Part shown: positions 23,652 to 35,604 of the stretch, in pieces
Layout of the letters: the number at the start of each line of letters is the position of its first letter
Position numbering within the stretch: the first letter of the stretch is position 1
Source: Bimuria novae-zelandiae CBS 107.79
Taxonomy: Eukaryota; Ascomycota; Dothideomycetes; Pleosporales; Didymosphaeriaceae
Direction of reading: 5' to 3'
Length of the DNA stretch: 64,000 nt
NCBI GenBank assembly: GCA_010015655.1
Contig: ML976771.1
Location: 1 to 64,000 of the forward strand
The notes under the pieces: generated by a model
What the model was told of the DNA's origin: nothing
What the model saw: the letters and a program-made list of their open reading frames with translations, nothing else
The model's database searches: none
Program-made: the position numbers and the translations under genes

Positions 23652-26600
23652 ATAATAACAACTACTAGCTAGTTGACGCTAATGCTAGCCGCCGCCTAGA
23701 TATACGCCTATTATTATCTTTTAGCACTACCTACTAACATTTAAAGGACCCTTAACGTAATTATATAGTCGACTACAAGATAGCGCACAGCACCTAGGGT
23801 CATCCTAGTAAGAAGGCGATCGAGAAGCTAGTTAACTATGTAGAAGGCTTACGAGTAGAAGGTAAAAATAGCGACTTCTATAGCATATGTGTCGAATTGA
23901 AACTTACAAAGCAAGTCTCTAGAAGATAGCAGGAAGACTTTGCACCTAGGAAGTTCTATCACGTTGCTATAGACTTTATATAGCTACTACCTCGAGAGGC
24001 AGACCCTTGTCTTAACGGTGACTAAATTACAGGTTATATAGTAGACTAGTATAGCAAGTGGTATAAAGTTAACTATTTTCTATAGCGTACGAAGGTATTC
24101 CTAAGCTACTAGCTTGTTTAAAAAGTTTGCAAGATATAGCGTATTTTTAATAGTAATATTACTGTAATTAAGACTAATAACGACTAAAGATACAGAGTTG
24201 CACTAAACGTGTTAGAGGAGCTCTGCGCTAAGCTAGGGATCTAATACGAGCCGCGGGCAGACTACGTAGACAAATAAAACGGCCTTGTAAAGCGAGTAGG
24301 CAAGATTATTGTTATTTAAGCTCGAGCTATAAGGCTTAAAGGAAACCTGCTAAAGTTATTATTAAACGAGCTATTTCGAACAGCAGCATACATATTGAAT
24401 CGCACACTAATTAAAGCGCTAGGCTAGAAGACTCTATATGAGGTTATGTAAGGATTAAAGCTAAAGGTAAACTACTTATGTCCTATAGGCTGTCGAGCAT
24501 ACGTCCGAAATTTGTCTATTAAAAGAGGCGATAAGCTAGAATCTAGAGCTCTTATAGGACACCTTATAGGTTATAATTTAATAAATATCTTTAGGATCTA
24601 GCTGCCTATAAAGGACAGAGTAATTCGAGCGAGAGACGTTATTTTCGAGCCAACGCGATTTTACGAAGGGCCAGAAGGCTACGTAGCTAAGTTAGTTATT
24701 AAAGAAGTTATAGAGCTACTTGCTTTCCTAGAAGAAGCTGAATCTAATGATATTGCTATTAAAGAGCTTATAACGCTTAGATAAAGCTATACAATACCTG
24801 CAGCGGCAGCTTAGGCCAGCTAGTAGTAGGTAGGGGGTGAGAGTAGAAGTGACGAGAACGACAAAGTTAATAAGGACGTAGAGGACCTGTTTATGGGAGG
24901 TGGGCTGCTTACACCTACGTTACCTAAGCCTCACGTAAGCCGGCAACGGAATAACGATACTCCGACTGACGTTCTCCTAGTAGAACAAGATCTAGAGACA
25001 ACACTACAAGAGCTCTCTACAATATAAATTCCTAGTTATATACCTAATTGCTATAATAACAACGCGCTAAGGCGTAGAAATCCCGAAATTAATAAATTAA
25101 ACATACGTATAAGCTCGCGCCGCCAATAATAGCGCACGGACGACCTTACTAGTGTAACCAGATACTAGACGCACGTAATTTCTTATAGAATACGCATTAA
25201 TAACTACCTGCACGTATTTATAACAGCGCTAAAGCCGTAGCCTGTAATTAAGATCTATTAGTTACAAGTTCTACCTCTACTAAGGACCTGGAGAGACCTA
25301 GAGACTTATCTATATAGAGCCGAGTTTCGACAAGCTAGTTAAGAAGAATACTAAAGTATTTAGAGTAAAGGATGCTTTGCTAGGACTGTAAAGACAGTAG
25401 CAAATGTTAATACTAAGGTCTTACTACTTATGTAGGTATTTACCTATAAATTTAATAAGGACGGTTTTCTTTCACGATTTAAGGCACGATTAGTAATTAG
25501 AGGTGATTTCTAGTAGCCGTATAGAGACACCTACGCCGCCACACTCGCGGCACGCACCTTTAGAGTAATTACTACTATTACTAATTACTTTAGGCTAGAG
25601 CTAATTTAGTATAACGTACTAATAGCTTTTCTTAATGCCCTACTTAATTATCTACTCTACGCGTAGACGCTAGACGGATTTTAAGAAGATAGAGAACTAC
25701 TCTAGATACTCCGCGCTCTTTATAGATTAAAGGAGTCACCGCTACTATAGTATAAGGAGCTCCGCAGGACGCTACAGTCACTAGGGATAAAGCCTGTGCC
25801 AGGCTTTCCATGTGTGTACACGAATAAGTGGCTTATACTATTCGTCTACGTTGACGATATCGTTATGGCCTTTTACCCACACAATACTAAGCTCTACTAG
25901 TAGTTCGAGCAGAAGCTTAGCGAGTGCTATTAACTAAAGCGACTTAGTCTACTTAAGTAGTTTTTAAGTATACGTATTATCTAAGACATCGCCGCCTATA
26001 AACTCTGGCTACTTTAAGATGCCTATATTAACAAAGTAGCCGTAAAGTATAGCATAACGTCTACTAGCCGCCGTACAGAAGTACCTATAATAGTTAACTA
26101 CCTTAAGCTATCTACGGAGGATCCTAACGTAGCTTATATAAAGCTCTACTAAGAGCTTATTAGCTATCTCGCGTTTCTAATATAGTTTACTTAACCAGAC
26201 CTTGCACGTGCACATGTGATACACGCTTTATATCTTACTAACCCTAGACAAGCTTACGTGGACTCTATACGCAAAGTATAGCGTTACGTCCTAAAGACAA
26301 AGTACTACGCGCTTAAAGCTTACACAGAGTAAAAAATTTAAAAGTTTATAACTATAGAAGAAGATTATCGCGATCTTATATTCTTTAGAGTATCTAATAC
26401 TGCTTTTGTAGACGACCTAGAGACTCGCCGTAGCTCTTAAGGATATATTTTCTAGTTATTTAGGATAACTATTAACTAGAAGTCTACCCTGCAGCGTATA
26501 GTTACTAAATTAACTACTAAGGCAGAGCTACTCGCGCTCTCCCTTATAGGTTTAGAAATAGAGGAGTAGCTACGCCTGTTTAAGGGCCTCTTACTAACAC

Positions 26601-26925
26601 TTTATACTACTCTAACTATCTTATGTGACAATTAGCAGACGGTTGGGATTGTTATAAAAGAATAAGACAAACTAGCAACCAAGCTTAAGCATGTCGATAT
26701 ACACCAGAGCTGGATCCGCCAGGAAGTAGAGCAGGGACGACTCTACGTATAATGGCGATCTACTAATAGGATGCCTGCTAACGGCATGACCAAGATGCTA
26801 CCACGTCAAAAGCACGCAGAGTTTATGAGGCAGCTACACCTTACAAATCTATACTCTCGACTTCAAGGCACAGTAGATATGTAGGAGAGATTATTCTTAC
26901 GTCGTTAACTAACTACAAGATAAGG
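23652..26925 (+). pseudogene. copia-1 integrase, reverse transcriptase, RNase H
   Basis: Continuation of copia-1 after copia-2. Integrase pieces: VAIDFI (about 23965), ITGYIVD-stop-YSKWYKV, then YILNRTLIKALG, CPIGCRAYVRNLSIKRGDKL and DRVIRARDVIFEP (about 24630). Reverse transcriptase: YAATLAARTF-like at 25540 and FVYVDDIVMAFYP at about 25840. RNase H tail: HVDIHQSWIRQEVEQGRLYV (about 26690) and NGMTKMLPRQKHAEFMRQLH (about 26790). Every domain is broken by TAA/TAG. Confidence 0.85.
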
Positions 26926-26930
26926 GGGTG

Positions 26931-27094
26931 TGTAATAGTATTTAGATTATTTATTATTACCTATGCTAGCTTATTGCTGCCCACACTTATTTACTGCTGC
27001 CTAGCCTACCTAGCAGTATATATCTTAGCTACTACACACATACAATCAAATTAGTGTTTTTCCCGACTTTCGCTTTGCAGCAACAACCGCTATA
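26931..27094 (+). repeat. 3' LTR of copia-1
   Basis: 164 bp, preceded by the polypurine tract. Confidence 0.93.
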
Positions 27095-27299
27095 TTTAAT
27101 TAATCGTTAAGGACCTCGAGTTACTAATTAATTAATTCATAGTTAATTTTAAGGCTTTTTGATTAATAATTAATTAATTAATTAATCGAAAAATCGCGCT
27201 AAGATAAAATGTGTACAGTACAAGCTAGACAGGGTTATCCCACTACGATACCTAATAGATATCGTGTATCTCGAGCTCTGAGAGCTCTACTGGGAGCTC

Positions 27300-29700
27300 G
27301 CCGTCCGGGGTCTCCTAGGGTGGAGAGTATCCAGCTCTTAGCCAACTCCGTACGCACGTGATTGTGGAGAGCATTTAAGGGCTTATTTTTTAACGTTTTA
27401 GCTCTATTATATCGCTAACCTTAGAAAACATTCTCTCACAGTAACAAGAGGACGCTAGGATTAAGAGGAGATTAATAGCAAACTAAAAAAGGCGGGGATA
27501 TCAATCGCGGAGAAATACCTAATACCTAATAGGATCTATATAGTATGCGTGATTTTTAGGGACGCTAAGTTCGTTATGCCACTAGTAATTAAACTTGTTA
27601 GTACTATTAATAAGTAGAGTAGAAGTTTTAGCTCTTAAAGGCTTAACGTGTAACTTAGCGTAGTTATTAATATTACTAACGCGCTTTACTTATTTGCGCG
27701 TAGGAGAGATAATAGGGCGAGCGTCCTCTAATTTATATATAGCCTAGAGCTCTTAGAATTGCTAATTAGCTTAATTAAGCTAAACTTTGTACTCTCTAGT
27801 CCATGCGTTAATAAAGTAGTACTTGTAGTAAGGGTGGAGGACTGTAGAGGCGTAATAAACAGGCGTCTTTTTAAGGAGCTTGTAATACTTTAAGAGCTTT
27901 AAGTAGGCTATAGTTATGTTAATCTTTAAGTAGTCCTCTAGAGCGTTAGGCTTATTAAAATTAATATCTTAAAAGCTCTTAACAAGCTGCTCAAAGTAGG
28001 AGAGGAGGTACTTAAAAGTAGAGTATATCTCGTAGATTGCACTAAAATAGCTAGAGTCGCCATAGCCTTTAAGTCTCTTTGTAGCCTCCTTTAAGGGCTA
28101 GAGGACTTTAATATACTAACTAATTATAGCCTAATTAGCAGTAATGAGGCTTTTTATAGGTGCTCTATTAATAGGAGCCCTACCACGCGCGTAAGCTAAG
28201 GACTTATCCTGTAGCGCCTTCTCTACCCTATAATTAATAAGAGCATTAATTACGCGGTGGAGGAGGACTACTCTCTTTATAAAGTTAAGGTAGCTATTCT
28301 AGCGAGTAATGATAGGCTTAATAGGTTTAAAAAGCTATAGAGGCTCTCTTACCTCGCGTGTTAAACGTTAAAAGTCGTTAAAAAGGTTATGTTACTAAGG
28401 CGTTAATATTAAGTGTATAGTGTCTATAAGGACTCTAATAGGGCCCTTTTCTCGCTACTCGCGTAGGTATTTCTCCTCGAGTCTAAACTGTAAGGTGTTG
28501 TTATTAAAGGCGTCTTTATTAGTTCTAAATATTACAGTTTGCCCTACTAAGTTAAGCGAGTAAGGTAAGCAGCGAAGGCGTTAGTCTTATAGGGTAAAGC
28601 TATAATAGGCGCCTAGCGCCTTAAGGGCTATATTATTATTTGTCGCATTATTAAGTATAAAGTACCTAACTAAGCTACTATTAATACTAAAGGCCTATAG
28701 CGTTTTAATAATAACTATAGCGACTTTCTCGCCTATATGCGCACTACTAAGTTAAGGAAGGGCAAGAGGTAGATTGTAGAGCTTGTTATAACTATTAACG
28801 TAGTAAGCGACAAGCCTATAAAACGCACTCTTACCGCCTTTTATAGACTAGCTATTAAAGCTAATATAGATTTTGCTAAGGGCGCGAGCAAGCTTAGTTT
28901 GTATATAAGGCTATAAATTTACGTATAACCTTAACAGGAAGGCAGCGATAGTTATATAGCTTTAGAAAGTAACTAGCTTAGCCTCTAGGTTAGTAGCGCG
29001 TAAAAGCTCTTAAAAGGACAGCGTCTCTACTTTACGTAGTAGGTAATTATTCTTAGTAAGCTAGCTAACTAGAGTAAGTTAAAAACGCTATTAATTAAAG
29101 TTTCTTAGGGCGTTAGACACCTCCTACAGCACGCTAACGCCGGCGCTTATAAGGCTAGCGAGAGTACGCTGCCCTAACTCTAATAGAGTTAACTATTTGC
29201 CCGGGCGAAAGTGCCCATGGCCTGGCCGCCTCTACTCTACATGGTTCCATGCCGACGATGTAGAGCTTGTCGTCTCTTTAATAAATTAATTACCAGGTAC
29301 TTTGTGTATATAGCAATAGCGGTAGATAAAAAATATACGCTACATATTTGCCTAGAGAGTAACGCGATACCCGTGATTATAGAGCAAGAACTTCTTAAAC
29401 CTCTGCGTACGTAGAGGCTTTATATACTATAGTAACCTCGCCTAGTTAATGCCGTTAAAGTTATTAGTAAACTAAGCGTTAAATTTAAGCCTAGGGCTAT
29501 TAGAGCTAGGTAAGGAGGTAATTAAGGGAGTAGTAGTAGCCCTACTTAACGTAGCTTAAGAGAACGGCGTTGGTGTCTTTAGTAGCTTACGAAAGGGTAT
29601 TAATACGTTTAAGGGCCTTAAAAGCGTATTAATTAAGAGCAGAGACTCTGCGTTAAAAGCTATAGCATTAAGGTCTTAGAGCTTAGTTTTAAAGCTCTAG
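27300..29700 (-). pseudogene. hAT-2 transposase pseudogene
   Basis: Minus strand. The C-terminal dimerisation region is clear near 27490-27350: LASSCYCERMFSKVSDI, then IELKR-stop-KISP, then CVRSWLRAGY, matching the usual hAT pattern of CERVFS followed by a C-x-R-S-W motif. Upstream parts towards 29.7 kb are full of TAA/TAG; the N-terminal BED finger is not resolved. Open frames on the plus strand here (for example 29211-29414) are antisense shadows. Confidence 0.7.
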
Positions 29701-30596
29701 CTACCCTAAGTTGCTGGCGGGTCCTGTGTACTCTATAAGCTAGGCGCGACGACTAGTGACGCTACTAGCCTTTTTACTATACTTAGAAAGCTCCTTTTGC
29801 TTTTATTTTGTAAACCTAAGGCTATTGTATACGTGTAAGAGAGAGGGTGCGAGAGAGTGTAGGAGGAGGGTAGGAGAGAGTATTAATAAAGAGGGCAAAC
29901 GTGCCAAAATTAAGGTGTTAAGCTAGCTAATTACCTAATTAGGAAATTACTAAAAACACTAAATAACTAACACTAATAATACGTATAATTAACTATACTT
30001 ATTAATATTACTGCTTTAAAAGGCCTTCTTAGCGTTAAATACGGCGTAAAAATAGATCAAAAGAATCAATTAATCAATCAAAAAAATAGGAAAAAACTAA
30101 ACTGATTGATTATGGAGAGAGAGAGAGATTGATTTGATTGATAGGATCAATTTGAGCAAAATACTAATTAATTGATAGATTAATTGATTGTTGGCAACTC
30201 TGGTGGCTGACCCTAGCATATCCTATATATATTATACTATACGAGTAATACTTGGCTTAAGTATTCTCGTGCGTACCTTTTGGTGCAGGTGAGGAAGTCA
30301 CATAGTATTGGCTTAGTAAGCGGGGCGCTTACCTCATTACAAGAGGAAGAAACAGACTAGTATATAGTATAGTAGATTCTCTTAGGATATTTCCTTCTTT
30401 ATAGTTAACTTATATATCTTCTATGCGAGTACGTTCTCCTATATAGACTAATAGTTATCTTATTTTATTATAAGATTAAATTATCTAGCCTCGCGCTAAG
30501 TGTCGCATTAACTTATACTATTAAATAATTTATAAAGCACCACGATACCTTACCGCCCTAACCTGGATCAGAACAAGGTGTGAAAGCCTTATAACA

Positions 30597-31290
30597 TTTA
30601 TACTTTTTATATATTTCTATATTTATTACACCTTTTATAGCTATTTAATATTAGCTACTTTTCGCTATTAAAGCGCGTGTATAGTCGCTAGATTAAGAAT
30701 CTAATACATAACTATATTAATTATATTATAAATCTAGGGTTTTTACTAGCCTTTTACGTAGCCTATAAGTAAGTAACTATAAATGAGAATATCTACGCAA
30801 GCTTTTAAGGCACTAGTATAGTTTTATATAATCTAGAGGTAGTGATATTAAAGCTTAATATAAAGCTTTATACACCTATAATACCTATACTAGAGGTTAC
30901 ACTATAGGTAGCTAGAACACTAAGTAATACGCATAAGCTAGTAGCTCAATTAATATTAATTTATAATAAAATTTAAAGATATAAGAACTTATTACTTATT
31001 TTTATTATTATAGTAGATAATTAGCTTATAAAGTTACGCTTATATGTGATTAAATTAAAAGGCTTAAGAAATCTAATAAGGGCACTATAATACGAAAAAA
31101 AAAAGGATAATATAGTAGTGAGGTACCTTAATAAAGGTAAAAGTAGAGGACACTATTACTTAAAAGAATATTAAGTAGTAACTAGAGGGAGAAACACGTT
31201 AAAGTAGGGCATAATTAGGTACTAATTAATAGCTTTAACACGCTATAGCCACTGTAAGGAAACTAGGTATAACTTATAACCGTATAAAAA
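30597..31290 (+). pseudogene. pogo/Fot1-like transposase C-terminal relic
   Basis: Plus strand. Decayed frames read INYIINLGFLLAFYVAYK, then NENIYASF-stop-GTSIVLY, then NLEVVILKLNIKLYTPIIP. This is the segment after the DDE core of Fot1-like transposases (normally ...AGF.G.GLVP..P..VI.KL). Then come AQLILIYNKI and RLKKSNKGT and, near the end, ATVRKLGITYN, in the place of the usual terminal zinc knuckle. The DDE core is missing, so this is a 3' fragment. It abuts the BTB gene at 31274. Confidence 0.65.
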
Positions 31291-31962
31291 TACGCGCATA
31301 CACTGCATTCGTGCACAGGGGTGTGTTCACCCACGCCACCCCTACCCCATGCACCCAGACATCCACAAGCAGCTTCCGCGCACCCATGCCCGGCGCACTA
31401 GCGGCGTAATCAACATTAACAGCTTTGCTGTCGGGGTACGTTCCTGTAGCCTGCACGCCGCGGATGATACCGCGCAGCACGGCGTCGGAGAAAGTCGTGT
31501 TAAGGAGGAACGAGGCAAGAGAGAAGAGCGAAGCGAGGTAGGCAAAGGAGGTGGAGGCGATGTGCGAGGTGTTGAGCCAGTGGAAGTAGCTGAGGAAGAC
31601 GTCGACGGGGATGGAGGGGAGCGAGATGGTGGTTGTGAGGAGGGAGGTGAGGGCTGTGGATAAGTAGTGTGAGGTGCGTGTTAGGTGGGAGCGGGGAATG
31701 AGGAAGGTGTCGTGCGAGGGGGAGGAGGTGGAGCCGATGTGGACGGTTATGAAGGTATCATCGTTGTTGGAGGTGTTAGCGTTTGCTATTATTAGTTTAT
31801 GGGCAAGGAAAGCGCGGAGATGGCGTACGTCAGGGACTTGGGCGTGTTGTTGTTGTCGTTGTCCTTGAGGTCGACACGTTGGAACGCATCGGCAGGAGTG
31901 TGACCTTCACCTTGAGCTGAAACTGCATTTGTATCATTAGCAGTAGTCCATGAGGTAGCCAT
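31274..31962 (-). CDS. BTB/POZ domain protein
   Basis: Minus strand, ATG at 31962. Exon 1 is 31962-31911, intron 31910-31786 (GTGAAG..TAATAG, with AACTAATAATAG at its 3' end), exon 2 31785-31274. Joined length is 564 nt (187 residues) and the frame is kept. The BTB fold follows: DDTFITVHIGS, then SPSHDTFLIPRSHLTRTSHY and ISLPSIPVDVFLSYFHWLNT. A C-terminal extension carries the GARKLLVDVW motif seen in the other two BTB genes here (31-41 kb). Such proteins often serve as adaptors or oligomerisation modules; no partner can be named. The last 25 residues run into RIP-degraded transposon sequence, so the original C-terminus may be lost. The intron is longer than others here, but it is the only one that restores the frame. 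Confidence 0.65.
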
Positions 31963-32648
31963 GATGATTGCGCGGGGTCGATCGAGTGGTGGTGGTTATG
32001 TTGTAGGGAAGAGCAGAAGAGCACGGTCGGCAGACCGACAACTGGTAGATCCAGCCCGCTGAGAAACGCGACCTCGAGTATAATCGAGTGAATACTTGAG
32101 TGAAGATAAACACACTGGTACTTAGACGTTCTCAGTAACTTCATGCTCGTGTTGCAGGTCCCGAGGTGCATTCCTCCATAGCGGCAGAATGATGCATCCC
32201 GGAGTGACTCGGTACGCGTTGCAGGTCCTGACTGACTCTGCCATAATCTATGCTGGGTTCGCTTGAAGTTGTTACTGAGTTTCAATCCTCAAAGAGAAAG
32301 GCGTTCGAGTACGGCTGCCCAAAGTGACCTTAGCGCAGAAGCAAAACGTGTTTGGCTGAGCTGTTGTTGGACGCAAGCCATAGTTAACGACCATCCAGAA
32401 AGGTCTGCAGGAGAGCGCCTCCCTAAGGAAAAGAAATATTTAAAATTTGTGGGGATATCACGCGTTCCAAGACCTTCCATGCATGTAAAACCAAGAACCC
32501 TTGCTCCTTCCGCCATGTCGCTTGATCTGATGACCCATAGGGAAGGTTTTAATAATTGAATGCGGTCAATGCATCCATTAGCTCAACCGGAACGCCACGT
32601 AAATGTCCATCATGATGAAGGATACTTTTTACCCTTTGCAGAAGTAAA
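31963..32648. other. Intergenic between two minus-strand genes
   Basis: About 690 bp upstream of the BTB gene and downstream of the TLDc gene. Overlapping short open frames on both strands show no domain. Confidence 0.5.
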
Positions 32649-33659
32649 TCATGCGCCAATATACCAAAGTTCTACGCCCAGCACTTCGAACTTGTTGCCC
32701 TCGTCGCTGAGAGGCTCGTTACCAAAAGTCGGACACGGGCTAGATACGCCATTTTCGAGGTTGTCGTCTAGCCAGAGCCCATAGTGGCCGTCACTATAGA
32801 CTATTAGTTTCACAAATTTATTGCTGGTAAAGGAGGAGTTTGATTACCCTCCCCCAACGCTTAGATAACTCTGCTCGCAGAAGATCATGTAATCATTCAC
32901 GCCACTGTAAGGAAAAGCTTTGAAGCGTATTCGTTCGGGTGTTGAGGTGCCGCTGCGACTCGCGTGCTCCGAATTGGGTGGGCTGAGTGCACCTTGTTTG
33001 GACTTGGTCGGCGACGCAATCGTCGTCATCCGTACAGCATGCGTGGTATCTGCGGACGGCGGCGGTGGAAGATTCGCGAGGTCGGGAAGAGCCGGGAGGA
33101 CGTGTGCGCGCCAAAGAAAGCATTCACCGTTGCCGAAGAAGTGGGATTGCGGATGCGGTGCGTCGGAGAGATATGCGCCAAAGACACCGCCACTCGCATC
33201 TCTGACCACAAGCACAAATCCGCCTCTTCTTCCGCGATACTCCTCCGCCTTTTTGTATAGCGTTGCGAGTGACACCCCGTTCTGTTCCAGACTGTATACC
33301 ACCTCCCATGCATCCACGAGTTGTAGCCTCGGCGGCACGAGCAATCGAATTTCTTCTGCTAGAGCCTTGCTCAATAGCTTGCCCGCTTCTCGTGTCACGC
33401 TTTTGTAGCCCTTCAAACTCAGTGGCGTAAGCGGCGGCGGCTGGAACGGGCTCGCTGTGCGCCATGGAGGTTGGAAGACGCTGTCCATATCGCCTCCTCT
33501 GTGATGTGATGCTACGGGTACCGTGTTCGTTCGCGCGCTCGGCAGGTGCGACGTGGCTTTAGTTGGCTCGGCAGTGAGGCGGCGTAGAAGGCCGTTGACG
33601 GCGTAGGAGACGGGGTAGGTGAAGTAGGAGGCGGGCGGGGGATTGTCCTTGTCTTGCAT
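32649..33659 (-). CDS. TLDc-domain protein (OXR1-type)
   Basis: Minus strand. Exon 1 33659-32848, a 54-bp intron (32847-32794, GTAATC..CTATAG), exon 2 32793-32649. Joined length is 957 nt (318 residues). A proline-rich N-terminus precedes the TLDc domain (about residues 90-318). It contains LSKALAEEIRLLVPPRLQL, WEVVYSLEQNGVSLATLYKK, GGFVLVVRDASGGVFGAYLS, HFFGNGECFLWR and, across the splice, YLSVGGGDGHYGLWLDD, then CPTFGNEPLS and FEVLGVELWYIGA at the end. TLDc proteins act in oxidative-stress resistance and bind V-ATPase; that role is family knowledge. The reading frame and the conserved C-terminus are complete. The name OXR1 rests on domain and size (RTC5 relatives are longer). Confidence 0.9.
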
Positions 33660-34108
33660 GGGTGGCGCGATAGTTGCCGGGCTGATATGGAAGGACGGCT
33701 GTCGGAGCGGTGGAAACGCCGTGGTTGGAGAATTGTATATGCGAACGGGCGCTGGTTGGCCTGTAGAGGACAGATGTGGATGTGCTGGGGCGCGAGGTGG
33801 TTTGACGAGCGGTGACGTTGCAGGGTCTGGGATTACATGGTGGGCTGACTATGCAATACTGGGCCCGCGCCAGCGATATTGCAATCCCAATCTATGTTAA
33901 TTGCGGCGGCTTATGCGAACTCAACCACTTCATTTACATCTACCATTGATATCTGTTTTTGCTTTCCTTCCAGGTACCGCGTGTTCCTGCCTCGCACAAG
34001 TCTTAGCGCGACCCTAGAAAGCTTGTCTGCCGCTAGCCGACCGTAGGGCTGGAAGAGCACGCGACGATCAAAAAGCAATGCCATTTAATTACTGTCTACT
34101 CCTGCATT
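33660..34108. other. Intergenic, promoter side of TLDc gene
   Basis: No supported gene. GC-normal sequence upstream of the TLDc start and downstream of the broken BTB gene. Confidence 0.5.
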
Positions 34109-34801
34109 TCATCTGCAAGGGATACCAGTCTCTCCAGGCTGCGCCTCATCTTCACCAATTAAATAAGCGTCGGCATTCTCCGCCCAAGGCCAACTCTTCC
34201 CCACCGGTTTCGCCCGCACTCGTAACAGCGCCGGCACCAGGTCCTCCAATAACTCATGGCTTATCGTAGACCGAATGTTGCCGCTCTCAAGCTAATCCTC
34301 GCTGCTAACATACGTCTAAAAGTCCACCATCAGCTTCCTAGCCGACGATCCCTTCGTCGTGTTCTCGTATATGATAGCCACAGCGCGATCGCTGGGGAAG
34401 ATCCTCTCCGTGAATACGTAGAGTCGCATGGTACACAGGATGGCGTTGCGGTATTTAACATCTTTTAGACGTTCGCCAAAGCCGTAGCACTGCGCGAGAT
34501 GTTCCGTGTCCAGTGTGGTTTCTTCTTTGTAGTCTGGGCGGCGCTTCTCGTCTACCGAAGCCCAGCGTGGTCGCTTTTGTGTAGCGATCTTACCGGTGTC
34601 AACCCATTCTAGATAGTTTTTGACAAGTGAGGGATCTTCGTGCGTCAGATCGATCGGCGGCGGGAGTGCGTTGTTGGAGTCGGTGACAGCGTCTCGTACA
34701 AGAGCTGCTAGTAAGAAGCCTGAAGCGGAATGCAAAGCTTTCTTCCGGTTGATGTGGATTAGTGTTTGCGCGTTCTTGTTTGTATCGTCCTTTATCAGCA
34801 C
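34109..34801 (-). pseudogene. BTB/POZ domain gene with two nonsense codons
   Basis: Minus strand. The domain reads FTVLIKDDTNKNAQ, then IHINRKKALHSASGFLLAAL, then IDLTHEDPSLVKNYLEWVD, then GFGERLKDVKYRNAILC, RAVAIIYENTTKGS and ARKLMVDF. A TAG follows, yet the same frame continues with TYVSSED, a second TAG where Trp is expected, then LESGNIRSTISHELLEDLV, and reaches a TGA at 34109-34111. Both stops fit single-base changes in an otherwise intact frame. A 3' splice-site-like GCTAACGCCGGCAG lies just upstream, so at least one 5' exon is missing from my model. I could not place an ATG that joins in phase. Confidence 0.6.
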
Positions 34802-35505
34802 GGTAAAGATTCCACTGAAGGCACTGCCGGCGTTAGCACTTCATCCCAAGAACGATTGCCTGGCTTATGGTGTTTCCCCAAGCTGAACGCTTCTGAGCTC
34901 GACCGCCCTTACACGCTTGACGGGGGACTCATCAATCGAACCGAACATTGACTAGATCATTTTTAGCGCCATTGGAGCTTCAATAGTGTCGTAGTTGTAC
35001 TTACATCCGCACGCGATCGCTTCCGTCGCAAGCCCCTTCGGAGAACCAACTTATGCTCCGTGCCCACCTCAATACCTTCCATTTCAACATCTTTTGCCTT
35101 ACTAGATGCGGTCGCTTGCTCTCTATATTGCGGTAGCTTCTTCCATTCGGGAACGCCACATCCGTACCGGTTGCCACAGGACTTCACCATTTTGAGATGG
35201 TATTCAGCAGCTGTTAAGGCAAAGGTACATCTTCTCCTAGGTAACACGCATATTATATAGGAACTGTGCAGTGCATCCGTGCCGTAGAGGGATGCAGCTG
35301 CTTTCGCGCGCAGGAAGCAACCAATCAGAAGGGTGTTGAAGCACCGCCATATTTGTGGCGGCTAATCACCAAGTATCTTGGTATACGAGCATGAATCAGG
35401 CTTTGATTTAGTGGCTACATCGGATGATTCCGCGACTTTGAAAAATGGAGGTGTGCGAGGTACCTGACCGGGGTGTGGAAAGTATCACCGAACAATCTCC
35501 GGTGG
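34802..35505. other. Upstream region with one doubtful small ORF
   Basis: Holds the expected 5' exon(s) of the broken BTB gene. A minus-strand frame (ATG at about 35190, ending near 34963) reads KSCGNRYGCGVPEWKKLPQY and contains a good donor GTAAGT after SRAD. It may be an unrelated exon; no domain is recognised. Confidence 0.35.
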
Positions 35506-35507
35506 TA

Positions 35508-35555
35508 ACGTGTCCGTGCACCCAATGCACGGATTCAGCCAATGCACGCCGAACA
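35508..35555 (+). repeat. Left inverted repeat, pogo element
   Basis: Perfect inverted copy of 37569-37616. It contains an internal near-palindromic GTGCACCCAATGCAC. Confidence 0.97.
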
Positions 35556-35604
35556 TCCGACGCGTCAAAACTCCCTACTTTCAACACGCGATAACTCCAC
35601 CAAT

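Larger units (their letters stand above)
16531..27094 (+). mobile_element. Ty1/copia retrotransposon (copia-1), split
   Basis: Two 164-bp LTRs (16531-16694 and 26931-27094), TG..CA type, differing at about ten positions that are transitions of RIP type. The 5-bp duplication TTTAA flanks the element (16526-16530, 27095-27099). A polypurine tract, AAGATAAGGGGGTG, precedes the 3' LTR. Without the nested copia-2 the element is about 5.26 kb, usual for copia. All coding frames are RIP-destroyed. Confidence 0.94.
16480..30202 (-). mobile_element. hAT DNA transposon (hAT-2), containing a copia nest
   Basis: Terminal inverted repeats of about 24 bp: (T/C)AGAGTTGCCAACAATCAA at 16480-16503 and inverted at 30179-30202. 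They are flanked by GTGGCTGT (16472-16479) and GTGGCTGA (30203-30210), 7 of 8 identical. Without the inserted copia (16531-27094 plus a 5-bp duplication) the element is about 3.15 kb, a normal hAT size. The transposase lies on the minus strand between about 29.7 and 27.3 kb. Confidence 0.88.
16161..30596 (+). repeat. Gypsy LTR split by nested insertions
   Basis: Begins TATTACGAGC (probably TGTTACGAGC before RIP) right after the polypurine tract, runs to 16479, and resumes at 30211. A plausible end is ...TTATAACA at 30596. The joined length is about 705 bp. The left part is cut by hAT-2, whose 8-bp duplication is GTGGCTGT / GTGGCTGA. The start is well supported by the purine tract; the end is a guess from the TG..CA rule. 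Confidence 0.5.

Noticed and set aside
29211..29414. 67-residue plus-strand frame
   Set aside because: Antisense to the hAT-2 transposase region; no domain or homologous feel.
32893..33465. Several long open frames on both strands over the TLDc gene
   Set aside because: They are in other frames of a GC-rich coding region and show no domain; the TLDc frame explains the sequence.
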